The notes beneath the pieces were generated by a model. It was not told where the DNA came from, ran no database searches, and was given only the letters and a program-made list of their open reading frames with translations. The position numbers and the translations under genes are program-made. Shown piece by piece: positions 31,624 through 43,523 of a stretch of DNA of 64,000 nucleotides (positions are counted from its first letter, which is position 1; every line of letters starts with the position of its first letter). The stretch is from Plantago ovata. Its lineage: Eukaryota; Streptophyta; Magnoliopsida; Lamiales; Plantaginaceae. The stretch spans positions 26,920,692 to 26,984,691 of the forward strand of contig CM051458.1 of assembly GCA_028274465.1 (NCBI GenBank), given 5' to 3'.

Positions 31624-32589
31624 CTCTTATATAGTAGGAGGGTTTTAAGAAATGTACGAAAAAGAGAGTTTTTCTTTTTGACCGGAGGTATAGTGAATTC
31701 AGAGCACATGCTATAGAATTTGCAAAGAAAGGAAATGTGAGTTAAAGAATATTGTCTTTCTCTAACTCTTCATTTATATAGTGTCTCTGTTGTGTGAGAA
31801 ACTCAATGGTTTTGAGTTCTCATTAAGGGTAAAACAGAGATTCATCTGGGTAGTGGAGCCTTTGCAATAAATGCATAGTGGACCACTAACAAAAACCATC
31901 AGAGCATACTTTCTCTTTGTAATATCAACCGTTGGATCAAAAACTGCTTTAAAATCAATGGCCACGATTTTGTATTTCATGTCATGATTAACAACGAGTT
32001 TATCTGTGCCACGGTTAACGTCACAAATTGATTTTACCTTGATTCACAGGATTAGATCTCTTTTACTCCAACGCTAATTGCTTGCTGAAGTAAATGAGAA
32101 CCTTTTCAGCGATTGTATCAATTTGACTTTGGCACTTATCTTTTCAGGTAACAAGCCTTGTATTTGCTGAAAGTTCCCCCTTAATCAAGTATCTCATATT
32201 TCTTTTAAAAGACATTTCTGAGTTCCCGTCTCAGCAAATTCTTTTTATATTGAGATATCCTTAGGTAAAATCTGAGAAATATTCTTGCTCTTTGCTGAGT
32301 TCCCGTCTCAGATTTTTCTTTTGATACTTGAATACCTGTTTTAGTATATTTGATTGTTTGAATGCCAGTTTCAACAATCTTTAAAGTTTTTCTTTACTAA
32401 GTACCCGTCTCAGCAAGTGATCAAGTTTCCTAACAAATACCCGGTTTGAAGGAATTACTTGCTGAATGCCTGTTTCAGCAATCATGTAGTGTACTATCAT
32501 TTCTTTTTAGAAGAAATTAGTGAAATGGACTTTATGTAAGCATACTTTGGCTTGCTGAATGCCTGTTTCAGCAATCTACCAAATGTATC
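31624..32589 (-). other. SIRE(-) spacer between pol and third ORF, with hairpin series
   Basis: No ORF is supported. From 32160 to 32580 about seven imperfect palindromes of the type CTGAGTTCCCGTCTCAG and GCTGAATGCCTGTTTCAGC occur in series. The corresponding spacer of SIRE(+)1 (56570-56960) has the same kind in the same order, in opposite orientation. Confidence 0.7.
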
Positions 32590-34140
32590 CTTACTATTGA
32601 GGTAGTTCAATCAATCCAAGGTTATACCTTAGCATTGCGAACCTATTATTTGGTAGGGGCTAGGTAAAGATGTTAGCAAGTTGATCATCAGTACCTACTT
32701 TCACAACCTCAATGTCTCCTTTTTCCACATGATCTCTAATGAAATGATGTCTAATATCAATGTGCTTTGTTTTTGAGTGGAACTTAGGATTTTGCGTGAT
32801 AGCAATAGCACTTGTATTATCACAAAAGATTGGTGTTTTCTTTGCAGAAATACCATAATCTCTTAATTTTTTCTGAATCCATAGGATTTGAGTTGTGCAA
32901 CAACCAGCCGCAATGTATTCAAATTCAGTAGATGAATTGGCAACAGAGGTTTACTTCTTGCTGAACCATGATATTAATCTAGTACCCAAAAACTGACAAG
33001 TTCCAGAAGTACTTTTTCTATCAAGAGTTGATCCTCCATGATTAGCATCAGAATAACCAACCAATTCCAATCCAGAATCTTTAGGATACCATAATCCAAC
33101 ATTGACCGTACCTTTGACATATTTCAGTATCTTAAGTGCCTTTTTGTAGTGTGATTCTCTTGGATCAGATTTGAATCTTGCACACAAACAAACAACATAC
33201 TGAATGTCAGGTCTACTTGCTGTTAAATACAGCAAAGAGCCAATGAGCTTCCTATACTTGTGTTCATCAACACTCTTATCTTGTTTAGTATAGCCCAATT
33301 TGGTATCAACGCTCATAGGGATCTTTTCAGGTTTTTCTTCCTCTTTGATCCTGAACTTTAGGAGCATTTCCTTTGCATACTTTGCTTGATTATGAATATT
33401 CCATATTTGAGTTGCTTGACTGGCAATCCTAGGAAATAATTCAATTTACCCATCATACTCATTTCAAACTTGTTTGTCATGAGTTTGGCAAAATCATCAC
33501 AAAGTTGCTTTTCCTTAGATCCAAATATTATGTCATCCACATAAATCTGGACTAAGAGTATTTTACCATCATGGTTCATGGTAAATAAGGTTTTGTCAAC
33601 TTCACCTTTCTTGAAACCATTATCTAGCAAGAACTTAGCTAAGGTATCATACCAAGCTCTTGGTGGTTGCTTTAGACCATATACAGCTTTCTGAAGCTTG
33701 TATACCATCTTGGTTTCTGAGGGAAGTTGAAAGCCAGGGGGTTGTTCCAAGTAGACTTCTTCAGCAAGTTCACCATTTAGGAATGGACTTTTAACATCCA
33801 TTTGATAAACAATGAAGTCATTGTGAGCAGTAAAGGCCAAGAAAAGCCTAATTGCATCCAATCTTGCAACTGGAGCATAAGACTCATCATAGTCCAATCA
33901 TTCAGTCTGACAGTAGCCTTGAGCAACTAAACGTGCTTTGTTCCTTGTTACTTCTCCAGACTCACTCAGCTTGTTTCTGAACACCCATTTTGTACCAATT
34001 GCTTTCTTTCCTTCAACAAGGGGTACAAGTTTCCAGGCTTTGTTCCTTTCAAATTGATCCAGTTCTTCTTGCATTGCCTTGATCCATTCAGAATGCTTTA
34101 AAGCTTATTCTATGGTCTTGGGTTCAATTTCTCAAATAAA
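32590..34140 (-). pseudogene. SIRE(-) reverse transcriptase and RNase H
   Basis: The copia reverse transcriptase is recognisable: WIKAMQEELDQFERN and GTKWVFRNKL (about 34080-33960), [41 protein letters not shown], and the catalytic YVDDIIFGS near 33525. RNase H follows with KLIGSLLYLTASRPDI, YSDANHGGSTLDRKST, then, past 32950, STEFEYIAAGCC and KTKHIDIRHHFI. Breaks: a TGA near 33896 (before [10 protein letters not shown]), a frame loss near 33360, a TAA at 32951-32953 and a TAG near 32656. The product would synthesise the cDNA; this copy cannot. Confidence 0.85.
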
Positions 34141-35433
34141 TCAAGAGAACAAAGCTTCTACTTCAATGACGTTTGCTTCTTCAGCAAGTTCTTGATTAGT
34201 AGATACTTTGGATCTAGTCACTTGACGTTTGTCAATATCACCAATCATATCTGTAGAGGGATAATCTCTAATCCATTTATTAACAGGTTTTCTGCTCTTT
34301 GGATCTGGATAAGTTTGATCTTCAGCATGTGACTCTTCAGTATGTACTTGCTCAGTACTACTGGTATCTTGATGTGTCTCTGATGAGATTGGTTCATCAG
34401 CAACTACTTGTTCAGCATTGCTGGTTTGAGGTAACTCGTCAGCAGGCACAGGAAGTTGCATAGTTTCAGCAACATCCGGAGCAACTGCGTCTTTTGCTGG
34501 AAATTCTTTGTCATGAACTATATTTATCTTGTCATGACTCGGGGGAGGGGAGTCATTGTCAGAATCATCATTTAGTTCAATTGATTTGACTTTACTAGCA
34601 TCAGATTCAGTTCTTTGCTCGTGTATGAGTAACTTCTTCATACAATCTGATATTTCTTCTTCAGCAGGAACTCCTTGTGACTTTTCATAGAATACAACAT
34701 GCACTCATTCTTCGATCTTTTGTGCCTTTTTGTTGTAAACTCTATAAGCTTTACTATGCAAGGAGTAACCAAGAAATATCGCTTCGTCTGCCTTTGGTTG
34801 AAATGTTCTGAAGTATTCTCTACCATTGTTAAGAAAAAAACATTTGCAACCTAATACTCTTAGATGTGTGATGTTAGGAGGTCTTCCAACAAATAACTGA
34901 TCATAGGGAGTTTTGTTGTATTCCTTAGTTATCAAACATCTATTTTGAGTATAGCAGGCGGTATTAATCGCTTCAACCCAATAAGCTTCACTTATTTCAG
35001 TGTCACCAAGCATTGTTCTAGCTGCTTCCTTAAGGGTACGATTCTTCCTTTCGGCAACACCATTTTGTTGAGGTGTCCTTACTGAGGATAACTGATGTTG
35101 TATGCCTTTAGAAGTGCAATACTCAGTTATGTACTAGTTTACAAACTCAGTACCATGGTCTGCTCTTATGACTTTTACCTTGTCATTTTTCATGACTTCA
35201 AGCTTATTTAGCAAGTTAGGTATTTCAGTCCTTGTTTCAGACTTGTGCTTGATAAATACTACCCAAGTGAATCTTGAATAGTCATCTACCACCACCAGAC
35301 CATACTTCTTACCAGCATCGCTTGTTGAAGAATATTCAAACAAGTCCATGTGTAAGAGTTGTAAAGGTTTTGTAGTTGACGGTACTTCCTTGTTCTTACA
35401 AGAAGATTTGATTTTTAGGTAATCCAACTACAA
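34141..35433 (-). pseudogene. SIRE(-) integrase
   Basis: The copia integrase core reads LQLLHMDLFEYS (catalytic Asp), GLVVVDDYSRFTWVVF, and IRADHGTEFVN (second Asp); a TAG follows at 35134-35136, after which YITEYC, QQNGVAERKNRTL (catalytic Glu) and AYWVEAINTACY continue. The GKK-like C-terminal region VLGCKCFFLNNG and FLGYSLHSKAYRVYN ends at a further stop near 34705. The acidic linker 34704-34141 (NDDSDNDSPPPSHDK, PDPKSRKPVNKW) joins integrase to reverse transcriptase. A decayed pre-integrase stretch (KSWLWHNE) is visible up to the Retand border at 35583. Confidence 0.85.
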
Positions 35434-35583
35434 GTGCCTTTTTAGACAGCTTATTCAGCGTCTTTAAGTTTAGGTGACTTGTTCGTTATGCCATAACCAC
35501 GATTTTTCAGCAAGGCAATCTGATCTGAGACAAGGTATTTTTCAACGATTCCTGAAGATCAATCTACAGTATACAAACCTCCT

Positions 35584-36335
35584 TGTTAGTGTTGAAATAT
35601 GTCCAGTACGCATGTACGAACTGGAGCGGTCTAAGAGCGCGACAAAGCATCATAGGCCGTCCCTCAAGGGGCACGACCACACCCAAGTATGTCACTAAGG
35701 TGTCGACCGAACAACATAGGGTCCGACCATCACTGGGAGGACAACCCTCAAAATAAGCTCATCACAAGGACAAAGCTGCCAGTGAGCTCGAGGAGCATCT
35801 CTATGGCTCGAGGAGAACCTTACGTCAAGGTAACGCTACTTGAGAGAAACTGAGCAGGACACTACTCGCGCCTTCCACGTGCAAGGAGGGCTCGAGGACC
35901 CGGAGCGACCAGCCACGGTTGCTCCCTTGGGCCAAGGTCCACGGACCTCCTTAATGGGCCTGGGCCGAGGAAGGCCTCAATCCTAGCCGTACACGTGTCA
36001 CGATCCTACACGACCGGAAGGTGAAAGGCCACAAGTATATAAAGGCCTCATTTACTCCTCAACAGTAAGCATTAATGACACCTCTCGACCATCACATTTA
36101 TTACTCGTACTAGGGAAGCCTCACAACTCCCTACTCGTAAAGTCGCCTCTCCGGTCTGATACCTTACAGACCGGGCAAGAGACACTAACCCCCCCTCTAG
36201 TCTATTTCAGGTGCGAGGAAGCTACAAGAAGGCTCACTTCCTATCTTAGAGGAACACTACATGAAGAAGAACTAGAATTACTTAGATTAGTAATTTACTG
36301 CGAACTTAGAAAGAAACACGAATAACCCTTCAACA
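35584..36335 (+). mobile_element. Retand 5' LTR (752 bp)
   Basis: It is directly comparable with the 3' LTR and with the 752-bp LTR of the second element (62427-63178, minus). A TATA box, TATATAAA, lies at 36036-36043. The terminal words TGTTGAA and TTCAACA are complementary. Confidence 0.9.
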
Positions 36336-36356
36336 TTTGGCGCCGTCTGTGGGAAG
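36336..36356 (+). promoter_or_regulatory. Retand primer-binding site
   Basis: TTTGGCGCCGTCTGTGGGAA follows the LTR directly. TGGCGCCGTCTGTGGG is the usual primer-binding sequence of Tat-like plant gypsy elements. Confidence 0.8.
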
Positions 36357-36422
36357 CGACACGAAAGGTCATTCCTTGCCCTACTGGTCGAGCCACCACA
36401 CTCCTCGTGACCCTTCACGACT

Positions 36423-38165
36423 ATGCCTCCCAGAAGAAGCAACCGTCTTGCTAATGCACCACCCAGGAACCCTCCTCGACCTAGAGGTCGTCCCTCTAGT
36501 AACGATCGCGGAGGAGGAACGGATGGTGCTCCGAGGGCACCAAGAAACAACAATGTTGCAAGGAATCGGGATTACACGGAGGGGGAATTTACAAATGTCA
36601 CCAACTCGGAAAATGAAAGATCGGGAGAAAACAATCCGCAAGGAATCCCGGTAGGAAATGCCTATGGAGCGTTGAGAGTCACGAACAACGCCGAGCCTAG
36701 GGGGCAGCCTCCTCCGGTAGCAATCAACCAACCTCTCGTAGCAGGGAACCCTCCTCAACCGGCCGCATTGACCTTCACCCTTCCTGATGGACGTGTAGTC
36801 CGACCATCAGACTTCGGGATGGGCGAAGCTCAATACGGTCTATTCCTTCTTACTCTACAAGGATACGTCGGGGGTAATGAGGCTATTAGGGTTAATACGG
36901 AGATACAAGCTCAGGGAGCACAACCAGCGCCGGTGCAAGAGCAACCTCGTGACACCCTGGCCGCTCCTCGTCAATTCCAAGGAAGAGCACCAGTTGCACA
37001 AGATGAAGCACATTCGAGAGCCAACACAAGGCCGATCCAATCTCGACTTGGACCATCAAGAGTTCAATCGAGGTTAGGACCCCAAGGTGCCCCGGAAGAC
37101 TTGAGAGACCTGATTGATAGAAGAATACGGGCATCGTTACAAAATGTAGCTCAATAAGAAAATAGAGCTCAGGTGGTCGCTACACCACCCGCTCTCCCCT
37201 ATCAAGTTACCCCCAACCAGGTAACTCCTCAAAACCAACAAGAAGCAGTGGAGGAGAATCAAGCATTGAGAACAGTAGTTGAGGTAACCCCCCTGATCGA
37301 CCCGATCACGGGGAGGAGGCTCACTCTGGAGGAACTCAACGCGAGGAAATCCGCACTTGATGCTCAGATAGAGACTCTACGAGGAACTGTCCAAGAAAAA
37401 GAGCAAGACCAAGATCCGAGCCCTTTGTGCGATGAGATTAGAAGCCACTAGGCCAAAATCGAAAGAGGATTCCCCACCTTCGAAAGCTATGATGGAACAA
37501 GTTGTCCAAAGGACTACTTGGTAAGATTTGGTAGTAAAATGGATGCTTACGGTCACGATTCAAGGACCAAAGCACTCCTCTTCCCGGCTAACCTCTCCGG
37601 AGAAGCCATGAAGTGGTGGTCGCGCCTCCCTCACCGATCCATCAAGTCATATAGAGATCTCTGTAAGGAGTTCTCTAAGCGTTTCAAGAAGGTGATGAAC
37701 ACCAAGAGAAGGGTGAGGTACTTGGCTGAAATTGTTCAGAAAAACAACGAAGACTTGAGGGACTTCATCAATCGCTTTCATGAAGCAGCCCTCCAAGTCG
37801 AAGATCACTCGATCAATGAGAGGAAAGAATATTTGTATGGTAACACTACCAACATCAAATTCCAAGATGTACTCTCAGCATCGTGTGTGGAGAATGAAGC
37901 ACAACTTGCCAAAGTTTGCAAGGATTTCCTCGAAGCTGAGGAATTCCGAAAAATTGTCACCGTGCGAACCAATCTTTCCAAGGAAAAAGGGAAAGAAAAA
38001 GAAAAAGAGAAGGAGTACCCTCCTCGCCCCCAAAATCCCGGGAAGCAAAGGAAAGATCAAAAATTTGGGTTGATCAAGGAGGGCAATTCTAGAAATGATT
38101 TCAGAGACAAGAGGTCTCCTCTAGAAGGTCGCCGCCAAGACGATATAGCAACTACACAGACTTAA
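36423..38165 (+). pseudogene. Retand gag
   Basis: The ATG at 36423 starts a basic, Pro/Arg/Asn-rich N terminus (MPPRRSNRLANAPPRNPPRP). The frame is stopped by TAA at 37155-37157 and TAG at 37449-37451 but continues in frame after each. The retrotransposon gag domain is ALLFPANLSGEAMKWWSRLP, SYRDLCKEFSKRF and EDLRDFINRFHEAAL (37560-37800). A Lys/Glu-rich stretch near 37980 follows. A small indel near 38145 shifts the frame, and the family-like reading continues as YTDLNRPRSDILNYI toward the protease part. Confidence 0.85.
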
Positions 38166-39385
38166 ATAGGCCAAGATCCGACATCTTGAACTATATAGTC
38201 TCGAGGAAGCTAGACGTCTCCTGGCCACCCCCGATTAAGGAAAATCAAAGGAACAAGAGCTCGGAAAAATTTTGCAAGTTTCACAAGGGGAAAGGGCACA
38301 CCTCCGATGAGTGTGTCGAGCTCAAAAACGAAATTGAGAGGATGATACGCAACGGCCAATTGGTTAGCTACATCCGGAAGGAGGAACCTCTAGCTCTCCT
38401 GCCTCCACCACCCAGAAGTGGGAGCGAGCACCCTTACCAAGGAAACCCTCAGGATGACGACATTCATAATTACAACAATTATGAGAACCGCCCCGTGAAT
38501 GGAAGCATCCACACTCTCACAATTGCGGGAGGACCCGTGGGGGGCGACACTCGTAATCAAAGGGAGATTACGGCGGACAACCTTAGGGTCCGAGATGTGA
38601 AGTATGCTCAAGCCGCACGACCGGGGACCAATGTTATCTCTTTCGACGATAGCGAGATACCTCTGAAGCATGCCGGAGGAGGGAACATCTATGATCCTTG
38701 CGTCCCACTTGTAGTTTCTTTGGATGTTCAATCATACAAGCTAGGAAGAATCCTCGTCGACACCGGGTGCTCGGCGAACTTGATTTTCACCGGAACCTTG
38801 AAAAGGATGCAAATGAACCCAACGGAAGGGCTCAGAGAAGTGAGGAGCGCATTGGAAGGATTTGGAGGACAACCTATCATGCCACTCGGAATGATCAACC
38901 TCACGGTGTCAATGGGTAGCGCTCCTAGACGAGTGACGCAACAGGTTCCTTTTGTGGTCGTCGATATGCCGTTTGATTATTTTGCAGTCCTAGGCCGACC
39001 CGGTCTCTGTCAATTCCGAGCCGTAGTGTCCACAGTCCACAACAAGCTAAAATTCCCCACTCCTTTCGGAATTGGAAAAGAAGTAGGAGACATACAAGAA
39101 GCATGGGAATGCTACACCATGTCAGCCAAGTTCACTTCTAGGGTTGCCATTGGAGAACCCAACCCCGGGCAGTCATCTGAGGAGACACCCCTTGTTCACA
39201 ATGCGCCTTATCGTTTCTACACGGTTCCGCGAGTAAAGAGAAAGTCGAAAAAGCCAAGTCTGTCACTTAGGCGAAGAAAAGCAATCATGAAGAAAGACAA
39301 GGATACTCTAGTAGGAGCTGTTAAGGAGCTCGAGGAGTATCAAGTGATTCCACCAGTCCCACCAGTCCCACCAGTCCCATCCTAG
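38166..39385 (+). pseudogene. Retand gag C terminus and aspartic protease
   Basis: The frame includes a His/Cys-containing CKFHKGKGHTSDECVELKNE-type motif (near 38270-38335) typical for Tat gag C termini, and the protease with LGRILVDTGCSANLIF (catalytic DTG near 38760) and VLGRPGLCQFRAVVST. It ends with PVPPVPPVPS and a TAG at 39383-39385, after which the pol frame continues without shift. The stop could be a mutation or a natural gag-pro/pol break; mutation is likelier because other stops exist. Confidence 0.8.
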
Positions 39386-41899
39386 AAGAAGAAATTCTTT
39401 GAAGAAAACAAAATTGAAGCAAGAGAAGCCCTAGAAGAAATCCAAATTGTCGAAGGAAGTACCGACAAAGTCACAAAAATAGGCACCGAGATGACTACTG
39501 AAGTCAGAATGAAACTCATCCAATGCTTGAAGGATAACAACGACATCTTCGCGTGGAGTACCGAGGACCTCAAGGGGATCGACCCACGTGTCGCCGTTCA
39601 CCGTCTGAACGTAGACCCGTCAATCACCCACATTAGAGAAAAGCGAAGAGACTTCAGTGCGGAGGATAATGCCATCATAGAAGCGGAAGTCCAAAGACTT
39701 GTTAAGGCCGGCCACATCAAGGAGGTGAGATACTCCGATTGGGTATGCAATGTGGTCCTCGTGGAGAAAGGTCCGAGAAAATGGAGAATGTGCAACAATT
39801 TCACAAGGCTCAACAAGTTTTGCCCGAAGGATCCATACCCACTCCCACGGATCGACCAGCTGGTCGATTCCACCGCCGGATGCGCCCTCCTGAGTTTCAT
39901 GGATGCATACCAGGGCTTCTACCAGGTCAAAATGGCCAAAGATGATGTGCCTAAGACTGCCTTCTTCGCTGATGGCAATGTGTATTGCTTCAACGTGATG
40001 CCATTTGGTCTTAAAAACGCCAGAGCGACCTACCAGAGGTTGGTCAACAAGGTGTTCAAAGAAGAGCTGGGTAAAACAATGGAAGTATATGTCGATGACA
40101 TGCTCGTCAAGAGTAAAACCGAGGAGCAACATGTAGGTTACCTGGCAAAATGCTTCTCAATCTTGAGAAAGTATGGCATGAAGCTCAATCCGGCGAAGTG
40201 TACCTTTGGGGTCAAAGGGGGGAAGTTCCTCGGTTACATGGTAACAGAGAGAGGAATAGAAGCAAACCCCGAAAAGATAAAGGCCATCCTCGATCTTCCA
40301 CAACCTCAATCCATCAATGAGGTGCAACAATTGGTCGGAAAGTCAATTGCATTGAGTAGATTCATCTCGAGGTCTTCCGAGAAAAATCTACCTTTTTTCA
40401 AAGTGTTAAGGAAGAGCAGCCACTTCGAGTGGACGAAGGAGTGCGAGGAAGCCTTCGAGAAGTTGAAAGAGTATCTACTCGCTCCCCCATTATTGTCAAA
40501 ACCCGTAGAAGGAGAGGTACTTTATTTGTACTTAGCAGCAACTGGGGAAGCTATCAGCTCAGTCTTGGTACGAATCCAAGGAAACGACCATTTGCCCATC
40601 TACTACTTGAGCAAAGTACTTGCCGGGGCTGAAACGCGGTACATGGATATCGAGAGGCTTTCCTTTGCCCTCGTTTATACGGCAAGGAGGTTAAAACCCT
40701 ACTTTGGTGCTCACAAGGTTGTAGTCTTGACAAAGCAACCTCTTAAGCAAGTCCTCGGGAAACCCGAAAATTCGGGAAGAATGGCAAGATGGGCGATTGA
40801 ATTAAGTGAGTACGACATCGACTATCAAGCACCCATGGCCAAGAAAGCACAAGTCATCGCCGACTTCCTCGTAGAGTATCCCTCAAAAGGAACTTCAGAG
40901 GAAACCTCTTTCGAAACACAGAGTTCTATGATGATGGTCGAAGAGCAACCCCAGAAAAACAACCCCATGCAAGCTCTTGAAGATGCTTTGAAAGAGCTTA
41001 AGGCGATGTCCCAAACCAAAAGAAAAAGGCATGAAGTTTTCCTGGCAGAGAAAATCGACGAGCCTAAGGGTACGGAGACCGTCTCTCCAAAACCCAAAGA
41101 ATTAGTCGACCATGGAGACGTCTGGATTCTTCATGTTGATGGATCCTCATCAGGAAAAAATGGTGGGATAGGAATATACTTCAAGAGTCCCGGTGGGGCC
41201 GAACTCGAGTACACCGTTACTCTTAGTTTCCCGGTCTCAAACAATGAAGCAGAATATGAAGCCATCCTCATAGCTCTACGTATGGCAAAGTCATTGGAAG
41301 TGAAGAAGCTACATCTCTTCACTGATTCCCAACTGGCCGAGAAGCAAATCTCGGGGAAATTCAGAACCAAGAAAGACTCCCTGGCTGAGTACAAAAGCGC
41401 CATCACCGAAGAAATCCAAAAATTCGAAAGTTGTAAGATTGAAAAATTCTCGAGAGATCTCAATCAAAGGGCAGATGCCCTATCAAAGTATGCTTCAGCC
41501 TCCGGAGGAGTTGATACCCGGAATGTGATACTTATGAGAATCAACGCATCATCTCTATGGTCATCAAAGCCAAACGTCTTGGCAATTGACGGTCAACCGA
41601 GTTGGATGCAAGAGATAACAACATATCTCAAAAATGGGGGTCTTCCTCGAGACAAGGCTGAAGGAAGAAAGATCAAAGGGAAAGCTCCCCGATACATCAT
41701 GCAAGGAGACTACTTATACAAAAGGTCTTTCGAGGGAGTCTCCTTGAGATGCGTAGCCGAACACGAAGTCCAAAAGCTTTTGGGTGAAATGCATCGAGGA
41801 AGTTGCGGAGACCATGCCGGAGGAAGAACCCTCGTGCAAAAGTCATTCGACAAGGATACTACTGGCCCACTGTTCGCGAAGACGCTGCCCAATTTGTGA
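39386..41899 (+). pseudogene. Retand reverse transcriptase with two RNase H domains
   Basis: The reverse transcriptase contains NDIFAWSTEDLKGIDP, WRMCNNFTRLNKFCPKD, FMDAYQGFYQV, MPFGLKNARATYQRL and the catalytic YVDDMLVKS (near 40090). The first RNase H (YLYLAATGEAISSVLVR to IADFLVEY, 40520-40880) has lost its usual first Asp. The second, archaeal-type RNase H (41120-41500) keeps the likely active residues: HVDGSSS, NNEAEYEA, FTDSQLAE and NQRADALSK. Replacement of a worn RNase H by a second copy is known for the Tat lineage. The frame ends at 41897-41899 because of a frameshift in the integrase N terminus. Confidence 0.9.
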
Positions 41900-42824
41900 G
41901 AAAGTGCGAGGAGTGTCAAATGCACGCGAATTTGATCAACGTCCCAGCAAAACCTCTCATGCCCATCACCATCACTTGCCCTTTCGACATATGGGGTACC
42001 GACATAGTCGGTCCTTTCCCAAGAGGCACGGGTCAAAAGAAGTTCATCATTGTTGAGGTCGAATACTTTAGCAAGTGGGCGGAAGTTGAGGCAGTATCTA
42101 CCATCACCGAACAAAGAGTGATGAACTTCGTATGGAGGAACATAGTATGTCGATTTGGCTTGCCGAGAGTCCTCATCTCGGATAATGGTGCTCAATTTTG
42201 TGGCCAAAGATTCAATGAATGGTGCAAGGAAATGAAGATTGAGAGGAGGTATACCTCTGTAGGACATCCTCAATCCAATGGGCAAACAGAAGCCGTCAAC
42301 AAAATCCTCGTCAACAACTTGCAGAAGAGGTTCGCCACCAACAAGGACTGGGTCGACGAGCTTGATGGAGTGGTGTGGGCATACCGCACTACTTCAAAGA
42401 CATCTACAAGAGAGACTCCTTCTCGCTAGTTTATGGGTCCGAGGCGGTCATACCAGCAGAAGTGGCGGTAGAAACCCTCAGAATCCAAGGGTATCAACCC
42501 GAGGACAATCATACAGTGAGACTCTTCGACCTGGAGACAGTCAGTGAAGCGAGGACCAACGCCTTGGCCAACATCCTCAGATATCAAGCACTCATCGCGA
42601 AGACCTACAACAAAGGCGTAAGAGAGAGAGACTTCCAAGTAGGAGACCTAGTACTCCGAAGAGCGGACATCCTGGGCAAAGTTGGGAAGATGCAACCCAA
42701 TTGGGAAGGCCCCTACAAGATAATTGAAGCATGGTCCAATGGAAGCTATCGGCTGCAAGATATGGAGGGAACAGTATTGAAAAACCCATGGAATACCTCT
42801 AACCTCCAGAGATTCTACGCTTGA
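41785..42824 (+). pseudogene. Retand integrase
   Basis: The zinc-binding H-H-C-C part starts in the previous frame (EMHRGSCGDHAGGRTL) and continues after a frameshift near 41850 as YYWPTVREDAAQFVRKCEECQ. The catalytic core is WGTDIVGPFP, ISDNGAQFCG and GQTEAVNKIL (42000-42300). A second frameshift near 42415 moves the C terminus (SLVYGSEAVIPAEVAVETL, FQVGDLVLRRAD, WEGPYKIIEAW) to 42824. No chromodomain is present, as usual for Tat. Confidence 0.85.
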
Positions 42825-43523
42825 GTTGTTTGGAGAAACAAAGGCTTTTTGAAGAACCCCTGTGAAAGGCCCATAGATCGAGAAGGATTCCTCACTAGTT
42901 CAAGTGAGAGGTACCTCTTGTTTTGATTAAGAAATGGATGTAAGAAAGCTGGCAGCAAAGCCCCTCCATTGTAATTGCATTTCCGACAAATCAATACAAT
43001 GTCTATCTTTCGACAAGCAAATGTTCAAGTATAGAACTGCTATACTTAAAAAATAGTGCTACTCGATCACGAAAGCTTACTTGACCTACATAAAAACTAT
43101 TCGATTTCCATGCTTAAGGGGAACCCTCCCCGCTCTCTTCAAAACATAGAATTCTTTCTTAGTTGCCAAGACGATCGAGAAGAGCGGAAACTACTTTGAT
43201 AGCTTGAGGAGCTCGTAGCGAAGAACATTGGTTCTCGATTCTAACTTATACATGTTTAACTACTCTATCCAAGTTATACGTCATAACAAAAATCAGAGTT
43301 AGTAAAAACACAAGTGTAAGTAAGAAAGCGAAGAGCAACAAATTTTATTGAAGAAAATAAAGAGCGATGAGACAACAGCAGAAAAACATATGTTACAAAT
43401 GGATATGTTTCGAAGAGCACCACAAAGGGCCGAATGAAAATTGTTAGAAAATTAATGCAAGTACGGAAGCGGAAAAAGTACAACATGCCCGAGCATACTC
43501 GGTCTTCAGAAGGCTCCCCGATC
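42825..43523. other. Spacer between Retand pol and antisense gene
   Basis: No coding frame is supported. The sense pol and the antisense gene converge here, so transcripts from both would have to end or overlap in this 0.7 kb. Confidence 0.5.
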
